A stretch of 26,637 nt of DNA, from positions 1 through 26,637 of the forward strand of contig DFEE01000020.1 in assembly GCA_002368645.1 (NCBI GenBank), in the 5' to 3' direction. This stretch comes from Bacteroidales bacterium UBA3810. Lineage in GTDB: Bacteria > Bacteroidota > Bacteroidia > Bacteroidales > Paludibacteraceae. The notes beneath the pieces are model-generated. The model had not been told where the DNA came from, ran no database searches, and saw nothing but the letters and a program-made list of their open reading frames with translations. This document shows, in pieces, positions 14,932-22,797 of the stretch; the stretch's first letter is position 1, and the number at the start of each line of letters is the position of its first letter. The position numbers were made by a program, and so were the translations under genes.

Positions 14932-16164
14932 ATGATTTTGAATTATATTTGGATTTTCCTTATTCTCGCAGCTGTTATTATGGGCTGCGTACAGTTTTTT
15001 GCATTTGGCGACACGGACATTTTCACGGAGATTTTAAATTCCACATTTTCCTCTGCCAAGAATGGTTTTGAAATATCAATTGGGCTGACCGGTGTTTTGG
15101 CATTGTGGATGGGCATCATGAAGATTGGTGAGCGCGGGGGCGTAGTAGCACAGTTCAGCCGTGTAGTCAGTCCGTTCTTCACCCGTATTTTTCCGGAACT
15201 ACCGAAGGGTCACCCTGCTTTCGGGTCAATGCTGATGAATATCAGCGCAACGATGTTGGGTATAGATAATGCCGCGACTCCGTTGGGGCTGCAAGCCATG
15301 CGTGAGATGCAGGAGACCAATACCGACAAGACGAGGGCTTCTAACTCCATGATAATGTTTCTTGTGTTAGTGACCAGCGGCTTGACTTTAGTGCCGGTGA
15401 GTATCATGACCTACCGTGCCCAAATGGGTGCCGCCAATCCCGCAGATGTGTTTCTGCCGATACTGTTAGCGACTTTCTTTGCCGCCATGGCGGGGCTCAT
15501 ATCTGTGGCTATCGCGCAAAAGATTAACCTCTTCCAGCCGGTTATTATCGGTACGCTTTTAGCCATGACCGCTATTGTCGGGTTGATCATTTGGGCGGGC
15601 ATGTCGGTTGAGCAATCCAAATTCAGCATGTGGTCGGGTATAGTTGCTTCGGCGTTATTGCTCGCGGTCATTGTGTGGTTCATTATTGCCGGCATGGTGC
15701 ATAAGATCAATGTATATGACGCCTTTATAGACGGCGCCAAGGACGGTTTTAAGACTGCTGTAGGCATTATTCCCTACCTGATAGCTATTCTGGTAGCAGT
15801 GGGTATGTTTAGGGCGTCAGGCGGCATGGATTTGCTTGTACAGGGCATGGCATGGTGTTTTGGTGCGATAGGTCTCAATACCGATTTTGTGCCGGCTCTT
15901 CCGACAGCGCTCATGCGTCCGCTCAGCGGCAGCGGTGCACGCGGTTTGATGGTCGATGCGATGGCGCAGTACGGTGCCGACTCGTTTGTAGGCAGACTCG
16001 TATCAATTGTGCAAGGCTCGACCGATACAACCTTTTACATCTTAGCGGTGTATTTCGGTGCTGTGGGTATAAAAGATACCCGCTACGCAGTCGTTTGCGG
16101 CCTCATAGCGGATTTCTTCGGCATTGTATCTGCCATTTTATTAGGCTACTTATTCTTCTATTAG
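14932..16164 (+). CDS. SpmA-SpmB fusion, nucleoside-recognition-domain membrane protein
   Basis: 410 residues with about ten hydrophobic segments. The first half resembles SpmA (GFEISIGLTGVLALWMGIMK, MLMNISATMLGIDNAATPLG), the second half SpmB (ALMRPLSGSGARGLMVDAMA, VQGSTDTTFYILAVYFG). Both are Gate-type (nucleoside recognition) domains. In Firmicutes the separate proteins affect spore core dehydration; Bacteroidota carry the fused form without sporulating, so the role here, perhaps transport of a small solute, is unknown. I chose the ATG at 14932 (MILNYIW), the usual family start. An in-frame ATG at 14908 lies upstream of the promoter -7 element. It ends 3 bases from the convergent GH30 gene. 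Confidence 0.9.
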   Translation: MILNYIWIFLILAAVIMGCVQFFAFGDTDIFTEILNSTFSSAKNGFEISIGLTGVLALWMGIMKIGERGGVVAQFSRVVSPFFTRIFPELPKGHPAFGSMLMNISATMLGIDNAATPLGLQAMREMQETNTDKTRASNSMIMFLVLVTSGLTLVPVSIMTYRAQMGAANPADVFLPILLATFFAAMAGLISVAIAQKINLFQPVIIGTLLAMTAIVGLIIWAGMSVEQSKFSMWSGIVASALLLAVIVWFIIAGMVHKINVYDAFIDGAKDGFKTAVGIIPYLIAILVAVGMFRASGGMDLLVQGMAWCFGAIGLNTDFVPALPTALMRPLSGSGARGLMVDAMAQYGADSFVGRLVSIVQGSTDTTFYILAVYFGAVGIKDTRYAVVCGLIADFFGIVSAILLGYLFFY

Positions 16165-16167
16165 GAT

Positions 16168-17790
16168 TTATTCCTTGATGATAAGCGTCTGCACACTGTT
16201 GGCGGGGAGTTGAATCTCAGCCTCATAGTTGTTGAGAGCAAGGGTCAGTTGCTCGGGCTCTAATGCCGTATTGAGCAGTTGAACGGCAAGGGAGCCGTCC
16301 TGTTTCTTCACGGCGCAGAGGTGTATATTCTCTTTGAGGGGAGCATCTACTCTAACGACCACATCGCCGGGGCGCATGGAGCGTGAGAATTGTTTGAGCA
16401 CATAGTAATACGGGGTAAAGTAGATGACGGGCTCTTCGCGCGCATAATCAACCATTACTTCAGCCGCAGCAAAATTGTTGACATGGTTTGGTCCTCCGAT
16501 GGAGTCCAAGACGATATTCCAGTCAATATAGCCGGTCATCCAGTGGTTAAGACCGTCTATTATATAGGAGGCATAGCGTACTGCGGGAGCATAAGCAGGG
16601 TGCAGTTCGGGCCACCAAGGAGTCGAGTATGCCCAGTCGGTAGCCACCTTCTTCCACCAGAAACTATCATTATTGAACCAGCCGGATTCAGTAAATCCTT
16701 CGGGGTCGGCTATAGCGGGTCCCCAGACGGGACAACCTAAGTTATCGATACAGCCCTCGGTATGAAGCAGTTTCTTATCGGGATAGAGTTGGTGAATAGA
16801 GTCCAGCACCTCCAGGAAACAGGAGATCGTCGAGCCATACCAGTGAATAGCCATACCGTCGGTATAAGGTTCTGCTTCGCTGTCGCCATAGATAGCAGCG
16901 GTATAGGGTCCCATCTCAAAGGTGTTTTGGTCAAAGCCCAAGATTTCTATTTCTCCCAAGCCGGCTTTTTCCAAGCGAGGACCTAAGTAATGTGCTATGA
17001 AATCCGCCTCCGCTGCGGGGCTCATGTCCATAGACTCCCAACCGCCGTCATTGCCCATCGGCTCATTAACCGGAGTAATAGCCCAAATAGGAATACCCTC
17101 AGCCTTGTATGCCTGAATATATTTGATGAGATAATCGGCATAGGTTGAGTAATACTCCGGCAATAGTGCGCCTCCTCGTGAAGCATGGGCATCGCGCTGG
17201 TAGTAGAGTTTATTGTCTTTCATCCACGCCGGCGCAGTCCATGTATTGGCGACAATGCGGTAGGTTTTATCACATTGTGCCTGCTTAATCGCCCACACAT
17301 CCTTCATAAGGGGGTATAGGTCATAGGTCTCGTCTTGGATATAAGGGTATTCGGTTTTAGGGAAGCCCTCTTTATCACGGTCGAGGGAGAAGCTCTCAAG
17401 GGCAGTATCCCCATCTTTTTCAGCGAGCGAGTACTTACCTTCCACCGAGAAATCAGAGGCACCGATTTGCGTCCTGACCAAACTGAAGTTAGCGCCATTT
17501 TCAGAGAACAGTTCCTCAAGGATAGCATCCTTGGTCGCCTTCGGAAGATTAGCGAGTACAAAGGCAGAGGACTCCGTGAGTGAGCCGCCGAAGCCGTCAA
17601 TCACCTGACGCTCGTCATCAGGATAGATACGCAGGGCATTGGCAGAAGGTTCTGTTACTGCACGGAAACGCACTTGTCCTGTAGCGGCACATTTATCTCC
17701 CGCTTCGGAGGTTGTATAGACATCCGCTTTCGGACCTTTCGTGCAAGCTACCAGAGTGAGGGCAGCGAGCCATAATAAGGATTTACGCAT
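16168..17790 (-). CDS. GH30 family glucanase lipoprotein
   Basis: 540 residues. The signal peptide ends with lipobox LVAC (Cys16), so it is a predicted lipoprotein, probably on the cell surface. The catalytic TIM barrel carries QVIDGFGGSLTESSAF (62-77), NTWTAPAWMKDN (182-193), the acid/base Glu in TPVNEP (E243) and the nucleophile Glu in LLHTEGC (E345), then GYIDWNIVLDSIGGPNH. A C-terminal beta-sandwich completes the GH30 fold. It resembles the glucosylceramidase/beta-1,6-glucanase branch; the neighbouring GH81 enzyme favours beta-1,6-glucan. It lacks a T9SS-type tail. It follows the 42-residue peptide gene by 12 bases. No terminator fits in the 3 bases to spmAB. Confidence 0.92.
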   Translation of the reverse strand: MRKSLLWLAALTLVACTKGPKADVYTTSEAGDKCAATGQVRFRAVTEPSANALRIYPDDERQVIDGFGGSLTESSAFVLANLPKATKDAILEELFSENGANFSLVRTQIGASDFSVEGKYSLAEKDGDTALESFSLDRDKEGFPKTEYPYIQDETYDLYPLMKDVWAIKQAQCDKTYRIVANTWTAPAWMKDNKLYYQRDAHASRGGALLPEYYSTYADYLIKYIQAYKAEGIPIWAITPVNEPMGNDGGWESMDMSPAAEADFIAHYLGPRLEKAGLGEIEILGFDQNTFEMGPYTAAIYGDSEAEPYTDGMAIHWYGSTISCFLEVLDSIHQLYPDKKLLHTEGCIDNLGCPVWGPAIADPEGFTESGWFNNDSFWWKKVATDWAYSTPWWPELHPAYAPAVRYASYIIDGLNHWMTGYIDWNIVLDSIGGPNHVNNFAAAEVMVDYAREEPVIYFTPYYYVLKQFSRSMRPGDVVVRVDAPLKENIHLCAVKKQDGSLAVQLLNTALEPEQLTLALNNYEAEIQLPANSVQTLIIKE

Positions 17791-17802
17791 AATGATTGTT
17801 GT

Positions 17803-17931
17803 TTAGTTAATACTTGGTGGCATTTCACCCGTTTTAACACCCTTTATATCGCCGCCGGAAACATTTTGGGCTTGCATTAAAAGTGATTGCAGTGTCAGCA
17901 CCTCGGTATTAGGAATAATATAGTTTTTCAT
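17803..17931 (-). CDS. Small 42-residue peptide gene
   Basis: An ATG-TAA frame between the giant binding protein (37-base gap) and the GH30 gene (12-base gap), on the same strand. It begins MKNYIIPNTEVLTLQSLLMQ and ends with a Gly/Pro-containing tail (VSGGDIKGVKTGEMPPSIN). The opening, MK-x-Y-xx-P-xx-E-V-xx-L, resembles small uncharacterised Bacteroidales proteins I recall, often beside secreted-protein genes. There is no clear signal peptide or membrane helix. I do not know a function. Support comes from spacing, operon position and the family-like start, not from any biochemical motif. Confidence 0.6.
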   Translation of the reverse strand: MKNYIIPNTEVLTLQSLLMQAQNVSGGDIKGVKTGEMPPSIN

Positions 17932-17969
17932 TGTAGTAGTATTTAGCTTATCAAAAAACAGTTTCTATA

Positions 17970-20900
17970 TTATCGGAGCAATTGTCCTTGGGCGTTATAA
18001 GTATGTCCGTTGCGAATAATGAGGAGTTGACCATTCTCGATGCGTTTATCGGGCAGTTGTTTGTTGTCCAATTCCTCAAGTTCTGTCGTCATCGGGTTAT
18101 CGTCTATATCGCCAAAGACGACGCGTGCACGGCGTCCGGGCGCTGCATTTGCGCCGAAGTTGAGGGTGAAGTAGCCACGGAAGGCGTTCATCGCCAACTT
18201 AGGGTCATCAGGCATTGGTGCTACTTCATATAACCATTGGTCGCTGCCAAGAACATAATTATTTGCTCCCGCAAGAGTAGTTTGAACATCGGCGGTTGCG
18301 TCATAGATACCGGTATAAGTGGCGGTATAGCCATCTTGGGTATAGGTTGACGGATGGATGACTTTATCAACCACGACATTTTCAAAGACGGGGTTGGTTA
18401 CATTATCGCTTGGAGTGTAGAGATAAGCGACACCGGCTTCCATAGAGGAAACATCCACGAAGTTGAGGTACATATCGTCGTTGGCTTTTCTCCTGACGCC
18501 ATCTAATTTAGTTAGTTTTCCCGGCAGTTTCGCCGCCATCTGCGCGGCATCCACATCAAACGGTAATACAAGCGTGTAGAGGTTGTTGGCGGTAAAGGAG
18601 CGTTTTAAAATAACATAGACCGAAGAGCCATCATAAGAATTAATAGTCGAGGTATTACTTATAGTCTCGTCTAATTCCATGACAGCAGCATTGGCATACA
18701 CTTCTAACTCACAAAGTCTAAATCCGATATCGCTTCTTGTTTTAGAGCGGAAGCGTACATATCGTGCTACTCCACTTACTTCCGTCGTTACGGTAGAGTT
18801 TGCCGTCGCACGAGTTTCTTCTGCTAAGTTTTCCCATGCATTATCATCTTTAGCCTCATCTTCTGTCGGTTCTATTCTTCTTCCTTGAAGAATATAATCC
18901 GTAGAACATGACGCTTCCCATTTTGTCACGATACTTGACAAATCGTATAATGCTCCAAGGTCTACGTAAAGCCATTCATCCGTAGCAGGTTGATTATCCC
19001 ATGTTGCCCACCATGTAGATAAATTACCATCCGTTGCTTTTTCTTTAGACTCATCTCCGTTTCCTGTCTGGTATCCAACTACTACAGGTTTATTCTTAGC
19101 GATATTCCCTGAGGTAGCCGGAAGGCGAACTACTAATGGAGTAACAGAAGATAAGTTTGCTGCCTTATCCATCGCTTGAACCTCAAAGTTATACGGGGTA
19201 TTTAAATCCAAACCTTCTATCGTAATCTTATTTTCTCCGTCGGTAGTATATAAAGCCTTTTCACCTGTAGTCGTATTTACAACACGGAACGTTTTAATAG
19301 CGCTATCCTCTGCATCGGTTGCTTCGAGGGTCAAATAAGCATTTCCCTCTCCGTAAGTTACGGACGCAGAAGTTATCTCCGGAGCATTATTGTCTTTTGC
19401 AGCGTATGCAGAACCAAATACGCGGAATTCCCAAAGTTTGAGGTAATTACCTTGCATTGTCAATGCTTTCATTCGGACATAACGAGCAGAAGCATTAAGA
19501 GCATGGTGATTTACATTCTCTTCCGCATTGCCTGTATTCTGCAGTTCTTCCACTTCCAAAACAGTATACCATTGTGAGTCATCTGATTTGTCAGTTGGTT
19601 CAGAATGCGCTACTTGGATCAGATAATGATCTGACTTATCTGCCCAGAATAATTCTACAGCAGAGAGTTGATATACATCACCTAAGTCAACAGACCACCA
19701 CTGTTCAGACATAGGACGTTTTCCTGTTGAACTCCAAGTAGTCCACGGGGTTCCCAAATTATTATCGTTTGCAAATTCCGGTTTTTCACCCTGATTCTCG
19801 TAGAATCCAGCTGTTGCCTCTTTAGAAAATGCCAAGTTTGCTGATGGGTTGAAAATTTCCACGTTTACATCTATACTATTATCTGAAATATTTGCCGCCC
19901 CATCAATAGCTTCAATAGTAAACGTATATTTTCCCATTGCTAAATCACTAATCGTTGCATGATGCTCTGCATCAGTATTAACAATGAATGTATTTCCATG
20001 ACCGTCGTTTACTCGGAATTTATTAACGTCACCTTCCTCATCTGTCGCTGTTAATGTAAGTGTTACGCTTGACCAGATAGGATTATCATATACCATTGCT
20101 GATTCCATTACCGGGGCATTTGCATCTGCGGCAGCAATGCCCGAAGCAAACACACGGAATTCCCACATACTGAAACCCCATTGACCGTCGAGTGAATTTT
20201 GCGATGATTTAATACGAACATAACGTCCCACATTACCGGTGACATCGTAAATGTTCTTATTCGCCTCGGCAGTTTCTGCAACATTACTATGTCCAGGCTC
20301 CTCTCCAGCTTCCGCTGTCGCGTATACATTGGTCCATTTACTCTCATCTCCAGCGGGATCTTCAGTTGCTACCTGCAATACGTATTTTATAGGATATGCA
20401 TTCTCAAAGGTAATCTCTATACGGGTTAAATCATATTTTGCCCCCAAGTCAACATACCACCATTGAGTCGAAATATCTGGATTTGCGCCAGTTGCCCACC
20501 TTTGGGTAATATCCCCATCGTTAGCTCGATAAATCTCTGATCCAACCACTTCCTTTCCGGCATATGCAGGTTTGTTAAGAGCCAGATTCCATGTTGAATA
20601 ATCAGGGGTACAATCAGCAGTTTTGTAGAAATACAAATTTGTGAACCACATTTTCTTGCCGCCGGACAATCCATCGAATCTGAACTGCCAAACACGTTCC
20701 ATACTTAGACCTTTTGCCTTAAATTCCGAAACAGGGATATCAATACTTTGCCAAGTACCAACCGAAGTGATGGTTCTATCCACATGTTGCTCCGGTTCAT
20801 TTCCATCTCCCGTTCCATTCCTGTTAATCGGATCAAACTGAATAGTTGTCGTTTGCGGAACCCATACATCCACATGCATATAGTCATATTCGGAAACATT

Positions 20901-22709
20901 AATCGTGGTTGTGTATCCTCCACTTTTCTCAAATCCGTAGCAACCACTACTTCCTGAAAGTTTTTTTACCTTCTTTCCTGCAATCATTACATCTTCAGCA
21001 GTTCCTCCGCACCACAACGCATTATTCAGTTTTGTTGCTTGCTCAGGATAATTATAATCGCTATACAAGCTATATACCTGACAAGCCTTCTGCAATGTAA
21101 CTTCTGGAGCTTCATCCGGTTCGCTTGCACAAATAACTGAATTGGTATAATAATATATATTTGTAATATAGAATTGCGTATTGTTGAGATCTTGGAAATA
21201 TAACAATACAGATGTTGCCAAATCAGCACTGCTGTGCTCAAATTCGCTAAGTGGTATGCTGACTGTTTTCCATTCTTCTGCAGTAGTCGTAAAGTTTTTC
21301 TTTGCACCATACCGCCAATCACCATTCCAGCAAACTATCTGAAGTCCAAAAGTTTTTGCTTCCGCACACCAAACATCAAATTGCACGTGAGTATAGTCGC
21401 GGATATCTTTATCGCCGATTCCTCCTGCGAAACCAGAACCTGACATGATGTGATCAACAGATTTTCCACTTAACGAAATTACCTCATGAGTACTTCCTCC
21501 CCATGTTGGTTCATATCGAGTAAAACCAGGTGCCAGATACTTTGTTGTTCCTAATATTCCTTGCACTTGACATAATTCTCTTGATTCATCATTAGCAGGT
21601 GCAGTTGTAGGAACAGGAGCAGCAGCTTCTTCTACTTCGCAATCGTGAGATTTATAATATACGCATTGAGGATCATCTAAACTTACATTTTGAGAATTTT
21701 GTTCATTTCCCCCTATAGATGCAGTACTATAAAGGAAGCGTATAGCCATCTCTGTCCCGCTTTCAGGAGCGATTTGCAACCATGTTGCTACTCCGTTAGT
21801 AATACTTAAAGCATCAGAATTTCCCGATGTAGTGTGGATTTCAAGATAATCCAGAACTTCCGTATTATAACCGGTTACAGTATACCGAATCTTATCCGAT
21901 ATTGGTAAATACTCAATAGTATAACTTATTCGCTTCGTCTCTGGTGTGTTAAAGTAGCCAAGATCACCACTACACTCGCTCGAACGCGGAACAGTAACAA
22001 CTATTGTTTGCAATCCCGCTTTATACTGATTTGTAACATCAATTGCTTGTTTTACGGTAATCGTTGTCGTTCCGCCTGCTACAGCCGTGATATGTCCTTC
22101 AGAATCAACCGTAGCCACAGAAGGATGTGAAGACGTATACGTAATTGCTCCGGAAGAAGATGTTGTCTTCGTTATGTCAGAAGTTTCCCCTACTGTAAGG
22201 GACAGATCCACACTTGACGTAATAGTCAAATCAGAGGCATTAAATTCTCGATCGTCAATTCCATCTTTGTTATATAACGTAAAACCCCATCTTACAGTTC
22301 CATTGTTTTTGACATAAATATCCGTGTACATGGACTCTAATGGCAAATGCACCCATATACAAGCGCCATTTACATGATTATCCCATTCGCATCCAGTTAC
22401 TTCATTAAAAGCAGCATCAGCAAATGTGACATAAACAGAAGGAATATCCTCCGATAACTGAATATTATCAACATTGGCTGGCATAGCCACATTTTCAATA
22501 GCCATCCATTGTATTTTTTCAAAATACGCATCACACCCACCAGCAACACCGATATATGTGTTCTGTTCCGTTGCCCAGCCTGTTATGCTCACGCATAAGA
22601 GGAGGAGTGTACATAGTCCACGTACTGTTTTGCCCGCGAATGGGGGGGGGCAAAGAGTAAGAGATTTCTTCGCTGAAGAAGATAATTCGTTAAGAATTGT
22701 GTTTTTCAT
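17970..22709 (-). CDS. Giant secreted multidomain carbohydrate-binding protein
   Basis: 1579 residues with no catalytic domain that I recognise. An unusually long signal region ends after GWA (46). Then: an unknown domain (about 47-165), a BIG2 Ig-like domain (about 166-241), an unknown beta domain (about 245-355), two related beta-sandwich modules (about 380-521 and 542-696), discoidin/F5-8C domains (about 707-856, 957-1100, 1201-1340) separated by Ig-like spacers (about 863-952 and 1107-1196), a Bacteroidales-type C-terminal module with YTLVLPFDV (about 1350-1535), and a compact tail ENGQLLIIRNGHTYNAQG. Likely role: a T9SS-exported surface or extracellular protein that holds glucan for the neighbouring GH81 and GH30 enzymes. 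GC content is markedly low except in the C-terminal module. A C9 tract lies in the signal region. Confidence 0.88.
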   Translation of the reverse strand: MKNTILNELSSSAKKSLTLCPPPFAGKTVRGLCTLLLLCVSITGWATEQNTYIGVAGGCDAYFEKIQWMAIENVAMPANVDNIQLSEDIPSVYVTFADAAFNEVTGCEWDNHVNGACIWVHLPLESMYTDIYVKNNGTVRWGFTLYNKDGIDDREFNASDLTITSSVDLSLTVGETSDITKTTSSSGAITYTSSHPSVATVDSEGHITAVAGGTTTITVKQAIDVTNQYKAGLQTIVVTVPRSSECSGDLGYFNTPETKRISYTIEYLPISDKIRYTVTGYNTEVLDYLEIHTTSGNSDALSITNGVATWLQIAPESGTEMAIRFLYSTASIGGNEQNSQNVSLDDPQCVYYKSHDCEVEEAAAPVPTTAPANDESRELCQVQGILGTTKYLAPGFTRYEPTWGGSTHEVISLSGKSVDHIMSGSGFAGGIGDKDIRDYTHVQFDVWCAEAKTFGLQIVCWNGDWRYGAKKNFTTTAEEWKTVSIPLSEFEHSSADLATSVLLYFQDLNNTQFYITNIYYYTNSVICASEPDEAPEVTLQKACQVYSLYSDYNYPEQATKLNNALWCGGTAEDVMIAGKKVKKLSGSSGCYGFEKSGGYTTTINVSEYDYMHVDVWVPQTTTIQFDPINRNGTGDGNEPEQHVDRTITSVGTWQSIDIPVSEFKAKGLSMERVWQFRFDGLSGGKKMWFTNLYFYKTADCTPDYSTWNLALNKPAYAGKEVVGSEIYRANDGDITQRWATGANPDISTQWWYVDLGAKYDLTRIEITFENAYPIKYVLQVATEDPAGDESKWTNVYATAEAGEEPGHSNVAETAEANKNIYDVTGNVGRYVRIKSSQNSLDGQWGFSMWEFRVFASGIAAADANAPVMESAMVYDNPIWSSVTLTLTATDEEGDVNKFRVNDGHGNTFIVNTDAEHHATISDLAMGKYTFTIEAIDGAANISDNSIDVNVEIFNPSANLAFSKEATAGFYENQGEKPEFANDNNLGTPWTTWSSTGKRPMSEQWWSVDLGDVYQLSAVELFWADKSDHYLIQVAHSEPTDKSDDSQWYTVLEVEELQNTGNAEENVNHHALNASARYVRMKALTMQGNYLKLWEFRVFGSAYAAKDNNAPEITSASVTYGEGNAYLTLEATDAEDSAIKTFRVVNTTTGEKALYTTDGENKITIEGLDLNTPYNFEVQAMDKAANLSSVTPLVVRLPATSGNIAKNKPVVVGYQTGNGDESKEKATDGNLSTWWATWDNQPATDEWLYVDLGALYDLSSIVTKWEASCSTDYILQGRRIEPTEDEAKDDNAWENLAEETRATANSTVTTEVSGVARYVRFRSKTRSDIGFRLCELEVYANAAVMELDETISNTSTINSYDGSSVYVILKRSFTANNLYTLVLPFDVDAAQMAAKLPGKLTKLDGVRRKANDDMYLNFVDVSSMEAGVAYLYTPSDNVTNPVFENVVVDKVIHPSTYTQDGYTATYTGIYDATADVQTTLAGANNYVLGSDQWLYEVAPMPDDPKLAMNAFRGYFTLNFGANAAPGRRARVVFGDIDDNPMTTELEELDNKQLPDKRIENGQLLIIRNGHTYNAQGQLLR
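22629..22654 (-). repeat. C9 homopolymer inside a 7-bp inverted repeat, in the signal-peptide coding region
   Basis: Nine consecutive G on the plus strand (22642-22650), read as C9 in the coding strand, encode the CPPP of the signal region (residues 20-23). The tract sits between TTTGCCC (22629-22635) and GGGCAAA (22648-22654), a perfect inverted repeat. A change of one base would frameshift the protein before its hydrophobic export signal. Confidence 0.7.
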
Positions 22710-22747
22710 TATGGTTTGTTTTTAAAGATTATATTCAAATAGCCTTG

Positions 22748-22779
22748 CAAAGATACAACTTTTTTAGGGGATATGCAAA
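22748..22779 (-). promoter_or_regulatory. Promoter for the giant gene, peptide and GH30 operon
   Basis: TTTG (22776-22779), a 20-base spacer and TATCTTTG (22748-22755) on the minus strand. The expected start is near 22743, giving a leader of about 33 nt to the ATG at 22709. The surrounding 41 bp (22746-22786) match the GH81 promoter with three differences. Confidence 0.8.
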
Positions 22780-22797
22780 TAAAAGTATATATTTTTC

